DNA from: Hygrocybe punicea
Taxonomy: Eukaryota > Basidiomycota > Agaricomycetes > Agaricales > Hygrophoraceae
Direction: 5' to 3'
NCBI GenBank assembly: GCA_963556145.1
Contig: OY744466.1
Span: 3,410,001-3,474,000 of the forward strand
DNA: 64,000 nucleotides
Shown: positions 34,077 to 46,295 of the stretch, one piece after another
Layout of the letters: each line of letters opens with the position of its first letter
Numbering within the stretch: position 1 is the first letter of the stretch
Notes under the pieces: model-generated
Told to the model about the DNA's origin: nothing
Databases searched by the model: none
What the model saw: the letters and a program-made list of their open reading frames with translations, nothing else
Program-made: the position numbers and the translations under genes

Positions 34077-34857
34077 TTACAGCCGTTTGCAGCAAGCTTG
34101 ACACTAACTCAAATTTTTTGAAGTTTAGAAAAATAAAAGTAATTCAGCTATATCTCATGAAGTACTGCATGGATTGAGATGATTATAGAGGGAAATTTGT
34201 ACTATTTCCAAAGGGCTATCTACTCCTGTAATTATATTGGGACAATGTTTAGTGTATCGTGAGTTGTGGATGAAATAGAAGGTAAACCAGTATTTTTTGA
34301 CATCCAAAATGATATTGTCAAATTATGGCATCAAATGAGCTCCTACAAACAAGATTGTAGGAAGGAAATTGTTCAGTTTTGTAAGGGCTAGAAGCTCATA
34401 TACTGTATTTTTCTTCATCTTTGTCATTTGAGCCTATCATCATGATTCTTGTAGGGTTTCAAGCCTCATGCAGACAAACATAGTATAGATGTAATATTTG
34501 GCTCAAAGGACAAACATAAAGCAAATCACGGTATACGTACTTCTAGCCCTTAAAAAACTGAACAATTTCCTTCCTACAATCTTGTTTGTAGGAGCTCATT
34601 TGATGCCATAATTTGACAATATCATTTTGGATGTCAAAAAATACTGGTTTACCTTCTATTTCATCCACAACTCACGATACACTAAACATTGTCCCAATAT
34701 AATTACAGGAGTAGATAGCCCTTTGGAAATAGTACAAATTTCCCTCTATAACCATCTCAATCCATGCAGTACTTCATGAGATATAGCTGAATTACTTTTA
34801 TTTTTCTAAACTTCAAAAAATTTGAGTTAGTGTCAAGCTTGCTGCAAATAGCTGTAA
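34077..34857. repeat. Foldback element A (long inverted repeat)
   Basis: Two nearly identical arms of about 330 bp face each other (34077-34410 and 34530-34857) around a spacer of about 120 bp. The outer ends read TTACAGC...GCTGTAA, and the arms share long exact stretches such as TTGTAGGAGCTCATTTGATG. There is no coding capacity. The structure is that of a foldback or MITE-like DNA element, or an inverted duplication of one. Confidence 0.85.
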
Positions 34858-34919
34858 AGGTCCATTCCTGTAGAAGTGGCTTGGTATCATAGTGGGTATG
34901 AATCTTGGATAACTCATGA

Positions 34920-35615
34920 GTCCCAGGAGGACCCCGGCTTGTCCCCAAAAATGTTAGATCCGATTTCCGCCAATTTATGTCTGGGCAAAATTTTCGCTTT
35001 GGGGTCACTTGATGTTTGGATGATGGATCTGGCCTACATATACACCAAAATATGTCTGGATGATGGATCTAGCATACTAAAAATGTCCCTAAAATTACCA
35101 AAAAATCTCAAAAAAATCCTCTACTTCGCCTAAGGGTATCTATGCTATATCAGTCTATTTCCTCATCTTCCTTGCTTCGGCTGCACTTCTGGGACTCCTT
35201 AACATCCTTGGCCAACATTTTTTGGCACTTCTGTAATGTCCTGAAGAGAATGGCTTCTTTTTCTCCAAGTTCAATGTTGATGACTTGGTTGACAAGGGAC
35301 ATGTCTGAGATAAGTCATAGAGGGTGAAACTGAGCTGTATGAGGAGTTGACATTGAACAAATTTTTCTGTTGCATGATGCTATATATGGTAGTATAAATA
35401 TGGTCCGCTGGGGTCATTACCTGGTTATGATGTCTGGACACGGATCTGGCATTTCTGCAAGTCGGATGGCCATGTCCGGACAATGGATCTGGCTGTACCA
35501 CCATTTCTGGCCCTCCATGTCTGGATTGGCATCTGACATTTTGACCAAAACCTCAAAATTTTGTCCAGATCGGGGATCTATCCTAGGTTCAGACAAGCTG
35601 GGGTCCTGTCCCAGG
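34920..35615. mobile_element. hAT-like non-autonomous DNA element, copy 2
   Basis: The element spans 34928-35607 (680 bp), with ends AGGACCCCGGCTTGTCC and AGACAAGCTGGGGTCCT. A perfect 8-bp duplication GTCCCAGG flanks it (34920-34927 and 35608-35615). It is a diverged relative of copy 1 over most of its length, with the same subterminal GTCTGGATGATGGATCTGG repeats and the same minus-strand peptide tail (NIELGEKEAILFRTLQ...EDEEID). Confidence 0.88.
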
Positions 35616-36023
35616 CTGGACACACATGAATAAGTAATGGCCATGAGTCTCAGGCTGGTAAGTATCCGAGCAAGTCAGATTGCGACAGGAACCTGAGCCA
35701 AGTGTTTAGAGTTTATCAGGGTAGCAGTTTATCCAAGCCAGGAACAGTAAGGCGCTCATGTTCATTGTTCCCATCAAGCAGTGAATTATATGATAGGTCA
35801 TTATACACACCAATACTTACATAAAAACGAGAAACAGAAAATGGAAACTTAAAATGAAAACTCAATCACCAAGACAACCCCCAGATTACCTTGCCCTATT
35901 AGTCAGGTATGAAAATTGTGGTTTTCTCAAAAAGCTCACAAAGGTGTCAATCACCACCAGCTAGTTCCCCAATGCAGCCTGGATGGCCATCTGCAGTATG
36001 ACACCATCGTCCTAGACTGACAA
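35616..36023. other. Spacer, no gene seen
   Basis: AT-rich sequence between a mobile element and the 3' end of the chitinase relic. No supported feature. Confidence 0.3.
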
Positions 36024-37990
36024 TCAGCTCCAATTGCCAACAAGTAACAATTCATCAACCAACCTGATTGAGCGACCATGTGAAACAACTGCCATCCCAC
36101 TCTGCTTCGCATACGCTGCCTTGTCCGCTAGTGAGTACGTGTCATTGTACATTATGACAGTCGTGTGTGATTGGTTGAATATGAACTGCACCACCATGGT
36201 CACAACAACAACATCCACCATGATTCCAACGTGAGATGTGTCAACTGTCACTAGGGGACGACATATACGCATCGGTGTGTTGCTGCAATCATCCCAACCT
36301 ACCAAGATACATGTTAGCATGCCTACACACAGATACCCATAGCACCCTCTTTGTACCTGGTCACAGCTGAATAAGTCCCATTCACATTTTTCACTGGCGC
36401 ACCAGATGCCAACACCTGGTTAAACGTGATCTGTTGTCCCCATGACCCGCTCAGATCACTGCCATGTTGTTGACACCCTTCACATGAGCATGCGCAATGT
36501 CCAGTGCCTTCAATGCCTCCACCTCAGATGGCTCCAGTGCAAAACCACCCATCAGGTGTGTCTGGGTGCTGTTCGAAACATATCCATACAGTGGGAATCC
36601 ATGGAGGAGCTTTCCCACAGGGAACCCTGCAGCGAGGCATCCATGCAGGATAATTATAATGTTATGCGAGAATTTCACTTGTCCGCGTTAAAATATAGCC
36701 ACTGTCCCTCTCGCGGCCATAGCCATTATAATGTAGATATCCATATATGAAGTAGTAATGACAGTATTATAATGCCGTGTGGCACTGGGACATTATAATG
36801 CATCACAACCGTGCCCATTATGATTCTGACTGCAATATTATGATAAGATTACATTATTCAATATTCAATATTCATTTTTTGAAACATTTTTACAAAAATT
36901 GTCAAACAAAATGATTTATTTCACATAACTAATTATAAAAGACTACAAATACTTTATCTATGCTATACCTCAAAAATTTTACAAGTCAACCAAACACAAT
37001 TTTGAGAAGGGGAAAACATGAAGCTCGACAATGAGAAGAGGCTGTATTTATATTCTCAATCATGTGATGTTGTTGATTGAGAAACATGACCAACGCGACC
37101 TTGATCAACAACATCATGTGATTGAGAATATAAATACAGCCTCTTTTCATTGTCAAGCTTCATGTTTTCCCCTTCTCAAAATTGTGTTTGGGTGACTTGT
37201 AAAATTTTTGAGGTATAGCATAGATAAAGTATTTGTAGTCTTTTATAATTAGTTATGTGAAATAAATCATTTTGTTTGACAATTTTTGTAAAAATGTTTC
37301 AAAAAATGAATATTGAATATTGAATAATGTAATCTTATCATAATATTGCAGTTGGAATTATAATGGGCACGGTTGTGATGCATTATAATGTCCCAGTGCC
37401 ACATGGCATTATAATACTGTCATTACTACTCCATATATGGATATCTACATTATAATGGCTATGGGTGTGAGAGGGACAGTGGCTACATTTTAACATGGAC
37501 AGGTGAAATTCTCACATAACATTATAATTGTCCTACATGGAGTGTTGCTGTGGAGGTCCACTGCCAGAATGCTGCCCACACGCTGTACTGCGGGAGTGAG
37601 GAAGTGCCGCAGAGGTTACCAAGGGGCACGTTGGGCACTGGTGTCGAGGACGCCCCCCACACGTCATAATTCATGTGTTCATATGCATGCATCAATGGTA
37701 AGCTTCAACTAGCATGAAAATTTACATGTTGGGACTCACATAACGTTAACGTAAGAGAGCTGCTCAGTGTAGACAGCAAAATTCTTGAGGGGGCTGCAAG
37801 ATGCATCGAGCCATGTTGTCTGTGGGATGGCTGCTGTAATGAGCTTGGACATGCTGAATGCTGTGCAGAGGGTCTTGAGCAGGGAGAGGAAGGTCTCTGC
37901 ATCAGAAATAAAGTACTGTGACAACAGACAACTTTGATGGAGTCATCTGCGTAAGACTTGACAACTGAATGTAATAGTCATTATCAGTTG
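36024..37990 (-). pseudogene. GH18 chitinase relic, split by a foldback element
   Basis: Chitinase segments of glycosyl hydrolase family 18 occur in the right order on the minus strand. To the right of foldback B: FLSLLKTLCTAF, SKLITAAIPQTTWLD, LSYVNVMNYDVWGASSTP and NLCGTSSLPQYSVWAAF (about 37900-37545). To its left: AAGFPVGKLLHGFPLYGYVS, GQQITFNQVLASGAPVKN, GWDDCSNTP and MYNDTYSLADKAAYAKQSGM (about 36650-36060). The reading is cut between QWTSTA and AGFPVGK by the 900-bp foldback. The part that should carry the catalytic DxxDxDxE motif, upstream of about 37910, is not recognisable, and frames change inside the 3' part. This was a family 18 enzyme and is now dead; earlier exons may lie up to about 38160. 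Confidence 0.8.
36641..37540. mobile_element. Foldback element B inside the chitinase relic
   Basis: Two arms of about 437 bp (36641-37077 and 37104-37540) are inverted copies with few differences, around a 26-bp spacer. The outer ends read CCATGCAGGATAATTATAAT and its near complement. The outer part of each arm carries several copies of the palindrome CATTATAATG or one-base variants. No coding sequence. It interrupts a chitinase gene, so it inserted as a mobile element. Confidence 0.88.
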
Positions 37991-38222
37991 GAAAATAAAG
38001 TAGGTGCGATCGGAAGCTTTCATTGACAACATCACCAATGATGATGGCCATGGAAGTTTTGTTGTATTTCCAGGGTTGACCATTCTTTCCAGTAAATGTT
38101 ACCAGACCTTTTGGTGTTCGTCCATATATCAGAAGCAACATGCAAGTGTTTCATGTCATGGGCTGGATCCCCACGAGGCTGACTTGTGAGATGACTTCAG
38201 TAAACAAATGTCAATGACACGC

Positions 38223-39006
38223 TGTAGAGGGTCCTTGACCCTCTGAGGCCGTAACATCGATATCTAGCGAATCCGCTCGAACCTGACGTCTCTAGCAATC
38301 TACGCTCGAACCCGACGCAACCCGATGCATACCGACTAGCACGGCCGCTCACGTACCTGGTTGGTCTATCTCCTAAACTCACGGAACTTCAAATATCAAA
38401 GATAGATCTCATCGGACTGGGATCCCGACATCGGACTTGCCTTATTCACGCCTAGCGTCTCCCTTATGGGGATATAGTAAAGTATATTGCATCTTTTATG
38501 GTTTTTATATCTTCCACCCATTTTCCCTGTCATCGTCACCTCGCAACGCTCTTCCTACTTCCCCATTTTTATTCTCCTTTGTTTCCTCTCATCAGCCGAG
38601 GACTCTCGTCCGAATCTAGGTACAGAAATTTGTAGTATAAAAACGGTGCCCAAGCGCCGTCTCATAATAAGAAACCAGTTCCCCCGTTTCCTCTCTCTGA
38701 GAATTAGTCTCTCAGTAAAATCCATCGCACACATTACTCGTCGGATTCCTCGACGCTCTCCCCGTCGTTCTACCGCCTTTATCTCTACGTCCCTCGTCAC
38801 CCGACACCTGACCTGCCGTACCCGACATCGTCGGCTTCGTCGGCTTCGACCGGTCTTGATAGATTTCAGTAGTTTACTCGGCGGCTTCTTACCATTTATA
38901 TCCTATCATCTTACTGAAGCTTGTTAGACTATTCCTAGTCACTTCTACGCTGACCCCCACAGGCTTAGGATTATTATTCCGCAGCCACCCCAACCTCGCC
39001 TTTACA
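38223..39006. repeat. Solo LTR, family 1, copy 1
   Basis: The 784-bp unit starts TGTAGAG and ends TTTACA, and is flanked by ACGC on both sides (38219-38222 and 39007-39010). It contains a promoter-like TATAAAAACGGTGCCC box and is a diverged copy of the unit at 39068-39932. No internal retrotransposon region lies between the two units, and each has its own flanking duplication, so they are independent solo LTRs. Confidence 0.7.
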
Positions 39007-39067
39007 ACGCACCTGTTGAACGAATGGAAAACAGAGACTTGGATACTAGTAATTAGCAGCAGTCCAT

Positions 39068-39932
39068 TGTAGAGACTCAACATTCCCCTGAGTCTGTATC
39101 ATCGATATCTCACGAATCTGGATGAACCCAACGCCTCCAAATGACTCCCATTCCAACCCAACATAACCTGACGTGATGTGACCCGATGTGACATGACGTA
39201 TGCTGCTTTGTCACAGCTGCTTTTGAACAAAATCCAGCAGCCTCATAAGCCCCAGAGTTCCAATTATAGGAGACAGATCTCATCGGATGTGATTCCCGAC
39301 TTCAGACTTGCCTTATATATGCGTCCCCTCGTCCTTTCGGAGATATGTAGGACATTTCAGATCTTGTTCATGGATATTCGTTTTCCCTTCCATTTTCCTG
39401 TCTTTGTCGCATCGCAACCCCCCTCTTTACATCCCCATTCCAACTTCTCTTTGTAGTTTTCCATCGGCCAAAATAGACAAGTCCAAAAGTAGACTACTCA
39501 CTCATGTACTATAAAAACGGTCCCCAACGACCATACAAAAAGAGATACCCTTAGTCCCTGTTTCCATATAGTCAAAATCATGTTTTAGTCCCTTCAAATC
39601 CTCATCCTCATAGACCCTTAGCTTTTCGTAGTTCACTTTGTTGTCTTTATCATTGTTCCATTATTCACTCATCGTTTCTGACCCGACCCGACCTGACCCG
39701 CCATACCCAACAGTGTCGGCATCATCGGGTTCATTGTTATTTATCTGTTTTCATTCCATTCATCGCCGGGTTTGTTATTATTCGTCCAGTTTTACACGGC
39801 GGCTTTATATTTTACTTTCATTTCCACTTTTACTACTACTATCCCTGACACTGATTATCCACTGTCACTTTCATGCTGACACCCCTAGGTTAGGATCTTA
39901 TCTTCTGAAGCCACCCTGAACCCGCATCTACA
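39068..39932. repeat. Solo LTR, family 1, copy 2
   Basis: The 865-bp unit starts TGTAGAG and ends TCTACA, flanked by CCAT on both sides (39064-39067 and 39933-39936). It shares with copy 1 the ATCGATATC start region, the CTCATCGGA...GATTCCCGAC block, and the TATAAAAACGGT promoter-like box. Confidence 0.7.
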
Positions 39933-39972
39933 CCATATCCAAATGTCAGCCTCCCAAGCACTATAAGTACTC

Positions 39973-40416
39973 ATGCAATGTTGCCATTATTACTTACATT
40001 ACAACATGATGAATGACTTGACTGCATATTTCTCACACAGCCACTCAGACAATGTGACTCGGCACTATCCCCATGATGAAATCTTAGACCTGCTTTACCT
40101 CCCTCTTGATGAATTCACTCTCATGCTTTGCCCTGAAATAGCTACCAATGTTCTATACCCACATTTCCCTAGCCTCACACTGGGCCAGGCTCTCCAGCAC
40201 CAGCCACTCGATATCCGCTTTACGATACCTTGCAAAGCTGAATCAGATGTCATCAGCCTTCGGAATGAAATCCAGGCTATGAAGAAATCTTTGGCTGAAA
40301 TGGAGACATTGTTGGCGAAGACGCAGCAGGAAGCTCATGCCTTGTCGACATTGTTGGCAATGACACAGCAGGATGTCCACACTCTGTGGGGGATCTTGGC
40401 GCCTATCGAAATTTGA
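39973..40416 (+). CDS. Short coiled-coil open reading frame
   Basis: A 147-codon open frame with ATG start lies just after a solo LTR. The C-terminal 50 residues form heptads (SLRNEIQAMKKSLAEMETLL) and include a tandem duplication, TLLAKTQQEAHALS followed by TLLAMTQQDVHTLW. I do not recognise a family. It may be a fragment of a retroelement gag-like protein or of a host gene. A second open frame at 40573-40842 nearby also lacks relatives I know. Confidence 0.3.
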   Translation: MQCCHYYLHYNMMNDLTAYFSHSHSDNVTRHYPHDEILDLLYLPLDEFTLMLCPEIATNVLYPHFPSLTLGQALQHQPLDIRFTIPCKAESDVISLRNEIQAMKKSLAEMETLLAKTQQEAHALSTLLAMTQQDVHTLWGILAPIEI

Positions 40417-40842
40417 ACTCTGATGGATGCCTATCTATCTCTCTATCAGACTCTATGGCTTCCATGGTGTCTCTTGGGTGAACTACATCGAAACCAATTC
40501 TGTTGATATGGCAAGAGACTTGGGAGTCCCACATGCAATACTGTCATCCATCTTTGTGTTTGTGACTTACATATGTTCTATGACATCCTAACTGACCTTA
40601 AAAGCAGCACTGGACGTGATAATGGCAATTCTTCTGCACACACTGCAACCTCGAAAATCATAGCCCATGCTATCAAACAATTGGATTCAAACCCTCACCA
40701 CAAACTTTGTCTTGATAGTATGTTTCAGAAAGTTTTCTATGGACACACTGTTATGGGTGAGGTGGAAAACACCCATGACACTGTTGAGATTGATACCAGA
40801 GATAATAATGTTCACTGTAGAATTAAATTACAACAGCACTGA

Positions 40843-42149
40843 GGATCACTTTTTTAGATGCTTCATTTGTCACTTATTCCCAAGTTCTAGATATAAAAAC
40901 AAAATCAGAAAGGAATACAATTCCGAAAGGAAATGAAGGCCTCACCCTCAGCACGTCCTCACCAGACATGGCACATTGACCCTTTGCTATCAATGAGCTT
41001 GGGATAGAGCAAAAGCAATTATCAGGCACAGTCCCTTCGCACTAGTATTGATTATCAGGTGGATTATGTGTGAAAAAAGCGGTGGGATGGACGGAAAACA
41101 CTAATCCAGACAGATCATCAGAGATGTAAATCATCAGATGGAAGAATATGTACAGCATTGATTGCAAGCGCAGCTACAAAGATCGGCAAGAAGGCAGAAA
41201 CAAGCACGACCTGCGACTCAGCAGCAAAGGTGGCCAGGAACAAGGTGAATATGAACTTTATGGGTTGGACTGTAGAAGTGGAATTCAAGCCAACAGACCA
41301 ATATCTACAGCAAAAGTGAGATGGGAGAAAAAGTACATTCATCCAACTCACATGATGATGGTGAGGAGGAAGACACAAACAAAAATATATGGGATAGGTG
41401 TGATGGTATTTGCAATCCTAAAGGAGCGACCATTAGTAGTAGTGGATGATGATGAGCGGAGGCATATGTATAAGCAAGTGTATTGTATAGCCATTGTTTC
41501 TCTTGTGGAGAAAAAGGGCACATTCCTTGAGCTAACTGACAATTAGGGCAGTACACTATATGGGGAGAATAAGAAGAAAGTGTGTGCAAATGCTGGAATG
41601 CCAGAAACAGACATGATCATGAGAAAGGCGACTGAGTAAAAGTGAATGCCCAATTGATTGAGGATTCTAGTGTCAGTGGGTTCAAGGCGGATCCAGATTG
41701 TTGCCAGCATTGGGCCCATCCTGACTGTGGACAAGCAATGAGATTACACGGGCATTAGGAGAAACAACTGTCTCATTGTACATGACCAGTTGGATGCCAT
41801 ACGCTATTCCAGATCAAAAAAATCAGAAATTGTGAATGAACGGACCTACTGTTGAGGCCAAGTGAATTCACTGCGCTGACGAGGGAGTTGAAGAAAGTGG
41901 AGTGATGGGAAGAGCTGTTGATGGCCTGAGAGAACCAGTAACTTCCACCCACCCACCTTCACACGTACCAGCATACATTAGACCTAATATTGCGGATAAC
42001 AAGAAATGTACTGACAGAGAGGACTATCATGGTACTGTGCCCGCTGTTACCAGGCACTTAACAAGACACCAAACAATGATGACGGAGAAACGGACCTGTG
42101 GTTTCTGGCATTCACCAACCGCTTCAGGGTGGACTGGCTGTCATTGTCT
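40843..42149. other. Repeat-rich region without a resolved gene
   Basis: A 132-codon plus-strand open frame (41148-41546) and its complement are both open, which suggests repeat sequence more than a gene. No family recognised. Confidence 0.3.
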
Positions 42150-43920
42150 GTTATGGATCGCTTCTGCAGCAGGCTCTGGCAAAAGGAGAGAAGAGCAGTT
42201 TTCATTGTTGCTTATAGCTAAGACAACACTGCTAAGAGGGGGGGGTCTAGGTCTAATGTCATTGCGAGCCGTGGGGGTTACCCAAAACAAGATGAGTCTG
42301 CCCCAAGAACCAGACTAAACATAAGGAAAAGAAAGAAGAAAGAGTCCGAACCAACAACAAGAACAGTATATATAGTGACTGGTCTTGAGGGGAGGTAAAT
42401 AGAAATGCAACCATGAAGCTACAACATGTCCAACTATACCATGTGTTCACCATGAGACAGACATGAGGCGTCCTCATGTCGATGTTCTCGCGATCCAACT
42501 GGAGGCCCGGGTGTCATTGAGGATAGAAGAGGTCCGGATGACTCGGATGATTTGTCATCAGATCATGTGACATGCAGAATTGCCAATCCAGGGTCTATAC
42601 TTGCTATTACGGGCAAGTGTACAGTCTGGCAAGTGCATTGCACAGTCGTGTTGAAGAGGGGTATCATCCAGTGTGATATTGGTGAAGGGGATGTCTTGAG
42701 GTGGTGTGGATGTAGCGGCAAGGTTAGCATAAAAGAAAACAAAGGAATGTGTGGAAGGAAAACCAACTAGGATGGTGGGCTAGTTGAGGTCAGACATGCA
42801 AACAGCATCAGCTGTACCAGATGATGATGTCTGTGTCAATGACATATCGAGGGGTGATGTCTTGTCCTGTTTGTGGCACAATGCAGTCCACCTGATGTTG
42901 GTATTCGTCCAAGAAAGGGTATTGTTGTAAACGAGTGTGGGAGGTATCAAAGTTATGGATGGAAAAGGATCAATGAATGTGGGTCCAGGTTTCGAGTCAT
43001 GGCACAGGTGACAAGCTGTGGGAACAAGTCATTGGGTACTGCAATGAAGCAATGTCGTGTGAACAATATGCGACAGGGGTTGGGTCACTGTTTGGGAAGT
43101 CGTATGGTCTGTGGTTGAAGTCTGAAGGTATGTGCTTTGGTGATGATCGGATTAGAAGGACCAGTGAAATGTCTTGTGATCGAGGATTGTTCAGGGCATG
43201 CATGCAGGTGAGGAATGTCATCAGATCATCAGGGAGGATAATGGTAGGCACAGGGTATGAATATGGAAACCAAATATCCGAGAATGGCAATTGTCAATTA
43301 CGTGTCGATATATTGTCAAGGTGGAGGTCGGATGTATCAATGGTGGAAGGGCGTCTATGCAAAAGATAGATCATGACAATGTCAAAACTGATCAGGAAGG
43401 TGATGGCAATGCTGCCAATAACAATTACGGTAATGAGCTGTGTTGGGAGTACAGCCATTGTGTATCGGTTTGTCGTGGGATAGAGTAAACAAGATATCAA
43501 AGGGAAAAGACAATGTCAGTGACGTCTGTTGGCAAGGAGACTGTTCGGGTGCAGTGAGGTCACATGGGGATGTGTCCATGGTCGGTCTGGATTGTTCTAG
43601 AAGAAGGGACAAAAAGAGAACAAGAACAAGAAAATACAAGGATGTCCGAATGAAGAAACAATGACGTTGAAAAGAAGACAAAGGACAAAATGAAATGAAA
43701 AAGGAAGGTGTGCAGTGCAGAATGATCATGGTAGGTATCAGAATGGGCATCGAGGGTTGGAAGCGGAGTTGGAAATGTAACATCGTCCCAGCTGAGCATG
43801 GACAAAGAGTTGGGGGTGGCAAATGCTGAAGAGGAAAAAAATGAATACAGGCTACTTATCTACTTCAAAGAGGAAGCTTAGGTTCACCAAAGAACAGAAT
43901 GTCAAATAAGGCAAAGTTGA

Positions 43921-44052
43921 TACTGTACTAATTTGTTCAATTCGCCAGTCACACGTCACACGGATTTTTTTGACACCGGATTTAATTTTTTCACATTTAT
44001 TGGGAGTTTTCACACAGTCACGTGCCAGAAAATTGAACGAATTAGTACAGTA
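43921..44052. mobile_element. Tc1/mariner-type MITE
   Basis: A 132-bp element bounded by TA, with inverted ends of about 22 bp: CTGTACTAATTTGTTCAATT at the left and the near-complement AATTGAACGAATTAGTACAG at the right. Size, TA duplication and lack of coding fit a mariner-derived MITE. Confidence 0.75.
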
Positions 44053-44435
44053 CCCTTGGGAGGTGTTCCGTTTTACAACTCCACAACTCTGATTCCGACT
44101 CTGTTACCCACCATGACAATTCCGCTTCACCACGCCTTCCTTTGTCATTCCCCTTCACCTTTGTCTTCTTTTGGACATCATTGTTTATTCTTGTTCTTGT
44201 TCCCTTTTCTTCCTTCCTTCTAGAACAATCCAGACCGACCATGGACATATCCCACATGACCTTGCTGTACCCAAATAGTCTCCTTGCCAACAGACATCAT
44301 TGCTATTGTCCTTTCCCTCGCCCTGACATATTGTTTACTTCATCCCATGACAAACTGATACACAATGGCTGTACTCCCAACACAGCTAATTACTGTAATC
44401 ATCATTGGCAGCATTGCCATCACTTTCCATATCGG

Positions 44436-45044
44436 TGTAGAGGCTCCGGGCCATCTGGACCCGAATCCTCTTCATATCCCACATCGTCCCCGTCCATTCC
44501 CATTCATGTATCGTCGATTCCGCCCGATTCCGGTCGTTTCCATCGATTCCGCTCCGGATTCCGCGTCCGGATTCGTTCATACTCAAGATGCGATGTCTCT
44601 AACGACCCGGAATCAGTACGTATATAGTTACATATGATATATCTTCGTTTCCCGTTACTTAGTACATAGCATCATTCCTCCTATACTCCGCTCCACTCCT
44701 CTCCTATCAGTTACAGCCTTCGGTTGTAGTACATAGTTACTAGAGCACAGGATCTCTCCCAGTAGTATAAAAGATGTACCCTTATACTACAACCATATAT
44801 CATATCCCATCATATAGAAAAATACAGGTTATCGCTCCCCTTCAGTTCTATTTCTTAGTCCTCCCTTCGTATCGTCTCCATATTAGTCTTCGTAACTCCA
44901 CTCCCTACACTTCCCCTCTGATCTGGAACCCTGGATTCGGGGTGGATTGACTAGACTATAGACAATAAACTCCTCTGATCACTTCTTAGCTGATCACCCT
45001 TTCGTAGATTCCCATTCGGATCTACAACCACACTCGCCGTAACA
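44436..45044 (+). repeat. Solo LTR, family 2, copy 1
   Basis: A 609-bp unit starting TGTAGAGGCTCC and ending CGTAACA. It is flanked by TCGG (44432-44435 and 45045-45048), or ATCGG if the last A is counted in the duplication. It interrupts the right arm of the inverted duplication; joining the flanks restores similarity to the left arm. The same LTR occurs inverted at 47829-48442. Confidence 0.8.
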
Positions 45045-46295
45045 TCGGTTTTTACCTTGTTATGATCTATCTTTGGCATTGGCACCAAAACCCTTCTGCC
45101 ATTGATACATCCGACTTCCACCTCAACAATATCTCACCACGTAATTGACAATTGCCATTCTCGGATATATCATTTCCACTTTCATATTCTGTGCCTACCA
45201 TTATCCTCCCTGATTATCCGACGACATTCCTCACCTGCTTGTGCACTCTGAACAATCCTCGATCACACAACATGTCACTGTTCCCTCCAATCCGACCATC
45301 ACTGAAGCACATACCTTCAGACTTCAACCACAGACCATACGACTTCCCAATACAGTGAACCGACCCCTATTGTGTATTGTTCACACGATATTGCTTCAAT
45401 GCAGCACCCAACATCTTATTCCCACAGCTTGTCACTTGTGCCATGACTCGAAACCTGGACCCACATTCATTTATCCTTTTCCATCCATAACCTTGATACC
45501 TCCCACACTCGTTTACAACAATACCCTTTCTTGGACAATTACTGACATCAGGTGGACCACATTGTTCCACACACAGGACAAGACATCGCCCCTGGATATG
45601 TCATTGATGCAAACATCATCATCCAGTACAGCTTATGCCATTCGCATGTCTGACCTCGACTAGCCCACTGTCTTAGTTGGTTTTTCCTCCATACATTCCT
45701 TTGTTTTCTTTCATACCAACCTTGCCGCTATATCCACACTACCTCAAGACACTCCCTTTACCAATGCCACACTGGACGATACCCCTCTTCGACCCGACCA
45801 TGCATTGCACTTGCCAGACTGCGCATTTGCCCATTACAGCAAGTGTAGACCCTGAATAGGCAATTCTGTGCATCACATGATCCGATGACAAACCATCCGA
45901 GTCATCCGGACCTCTTCTATCCTCAATGACACCTGGGCCTCCAGTTGGATCGCGAGAACATCGACATGAGGACACCTCATGTATGCCTCATGGTGAACAT
46001 ATGGTGTAGTTGGACATGTTGTAGCTTCATGGTTGTATTCCCATTTACCTCCCCTCAAGATCAGTCACTATATCTACTGTTCTTGTTGTTGGTTCGGACT
46101 TTTTCTTCTTTCTTTTCCTTACATTTAGTCTGGTTCTTGGGGCAGACTCATCTTGTTTTGGGTAACCCCCACGACATTAGATCTTGACCCCCCTCTCTCT
46201 TAGCTGTCAGCAACAATGAAAGCTGCTCTTCTCTCCTCTGGAAACTGCCTCCCAGTTAAGTTGATTGTTGCCAGAGCCCGCTGCAGAAGTGATCT

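Larger units (their letters stand above)
42150..46295. repeat. 4.1-kb inverted duplication
   Basis: The arms 42150-43800 and about 44055-46295 are inverted, diverged copies of one 1.65-kb sequence. Matching open frames mirror each other, for example 42259-42498 (minus) with 45945-46187 (plus), and 42873-43118 (plus) with 45367-45570 (minus). The right arm is longer because a 609-bp solo LTR sits in it. The arms have no recognisable protein family; the repeated unit could be a large LTR or a non-coding transposon. The centre (43921-44052) holds a small MITE. Confidence 0.75.
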
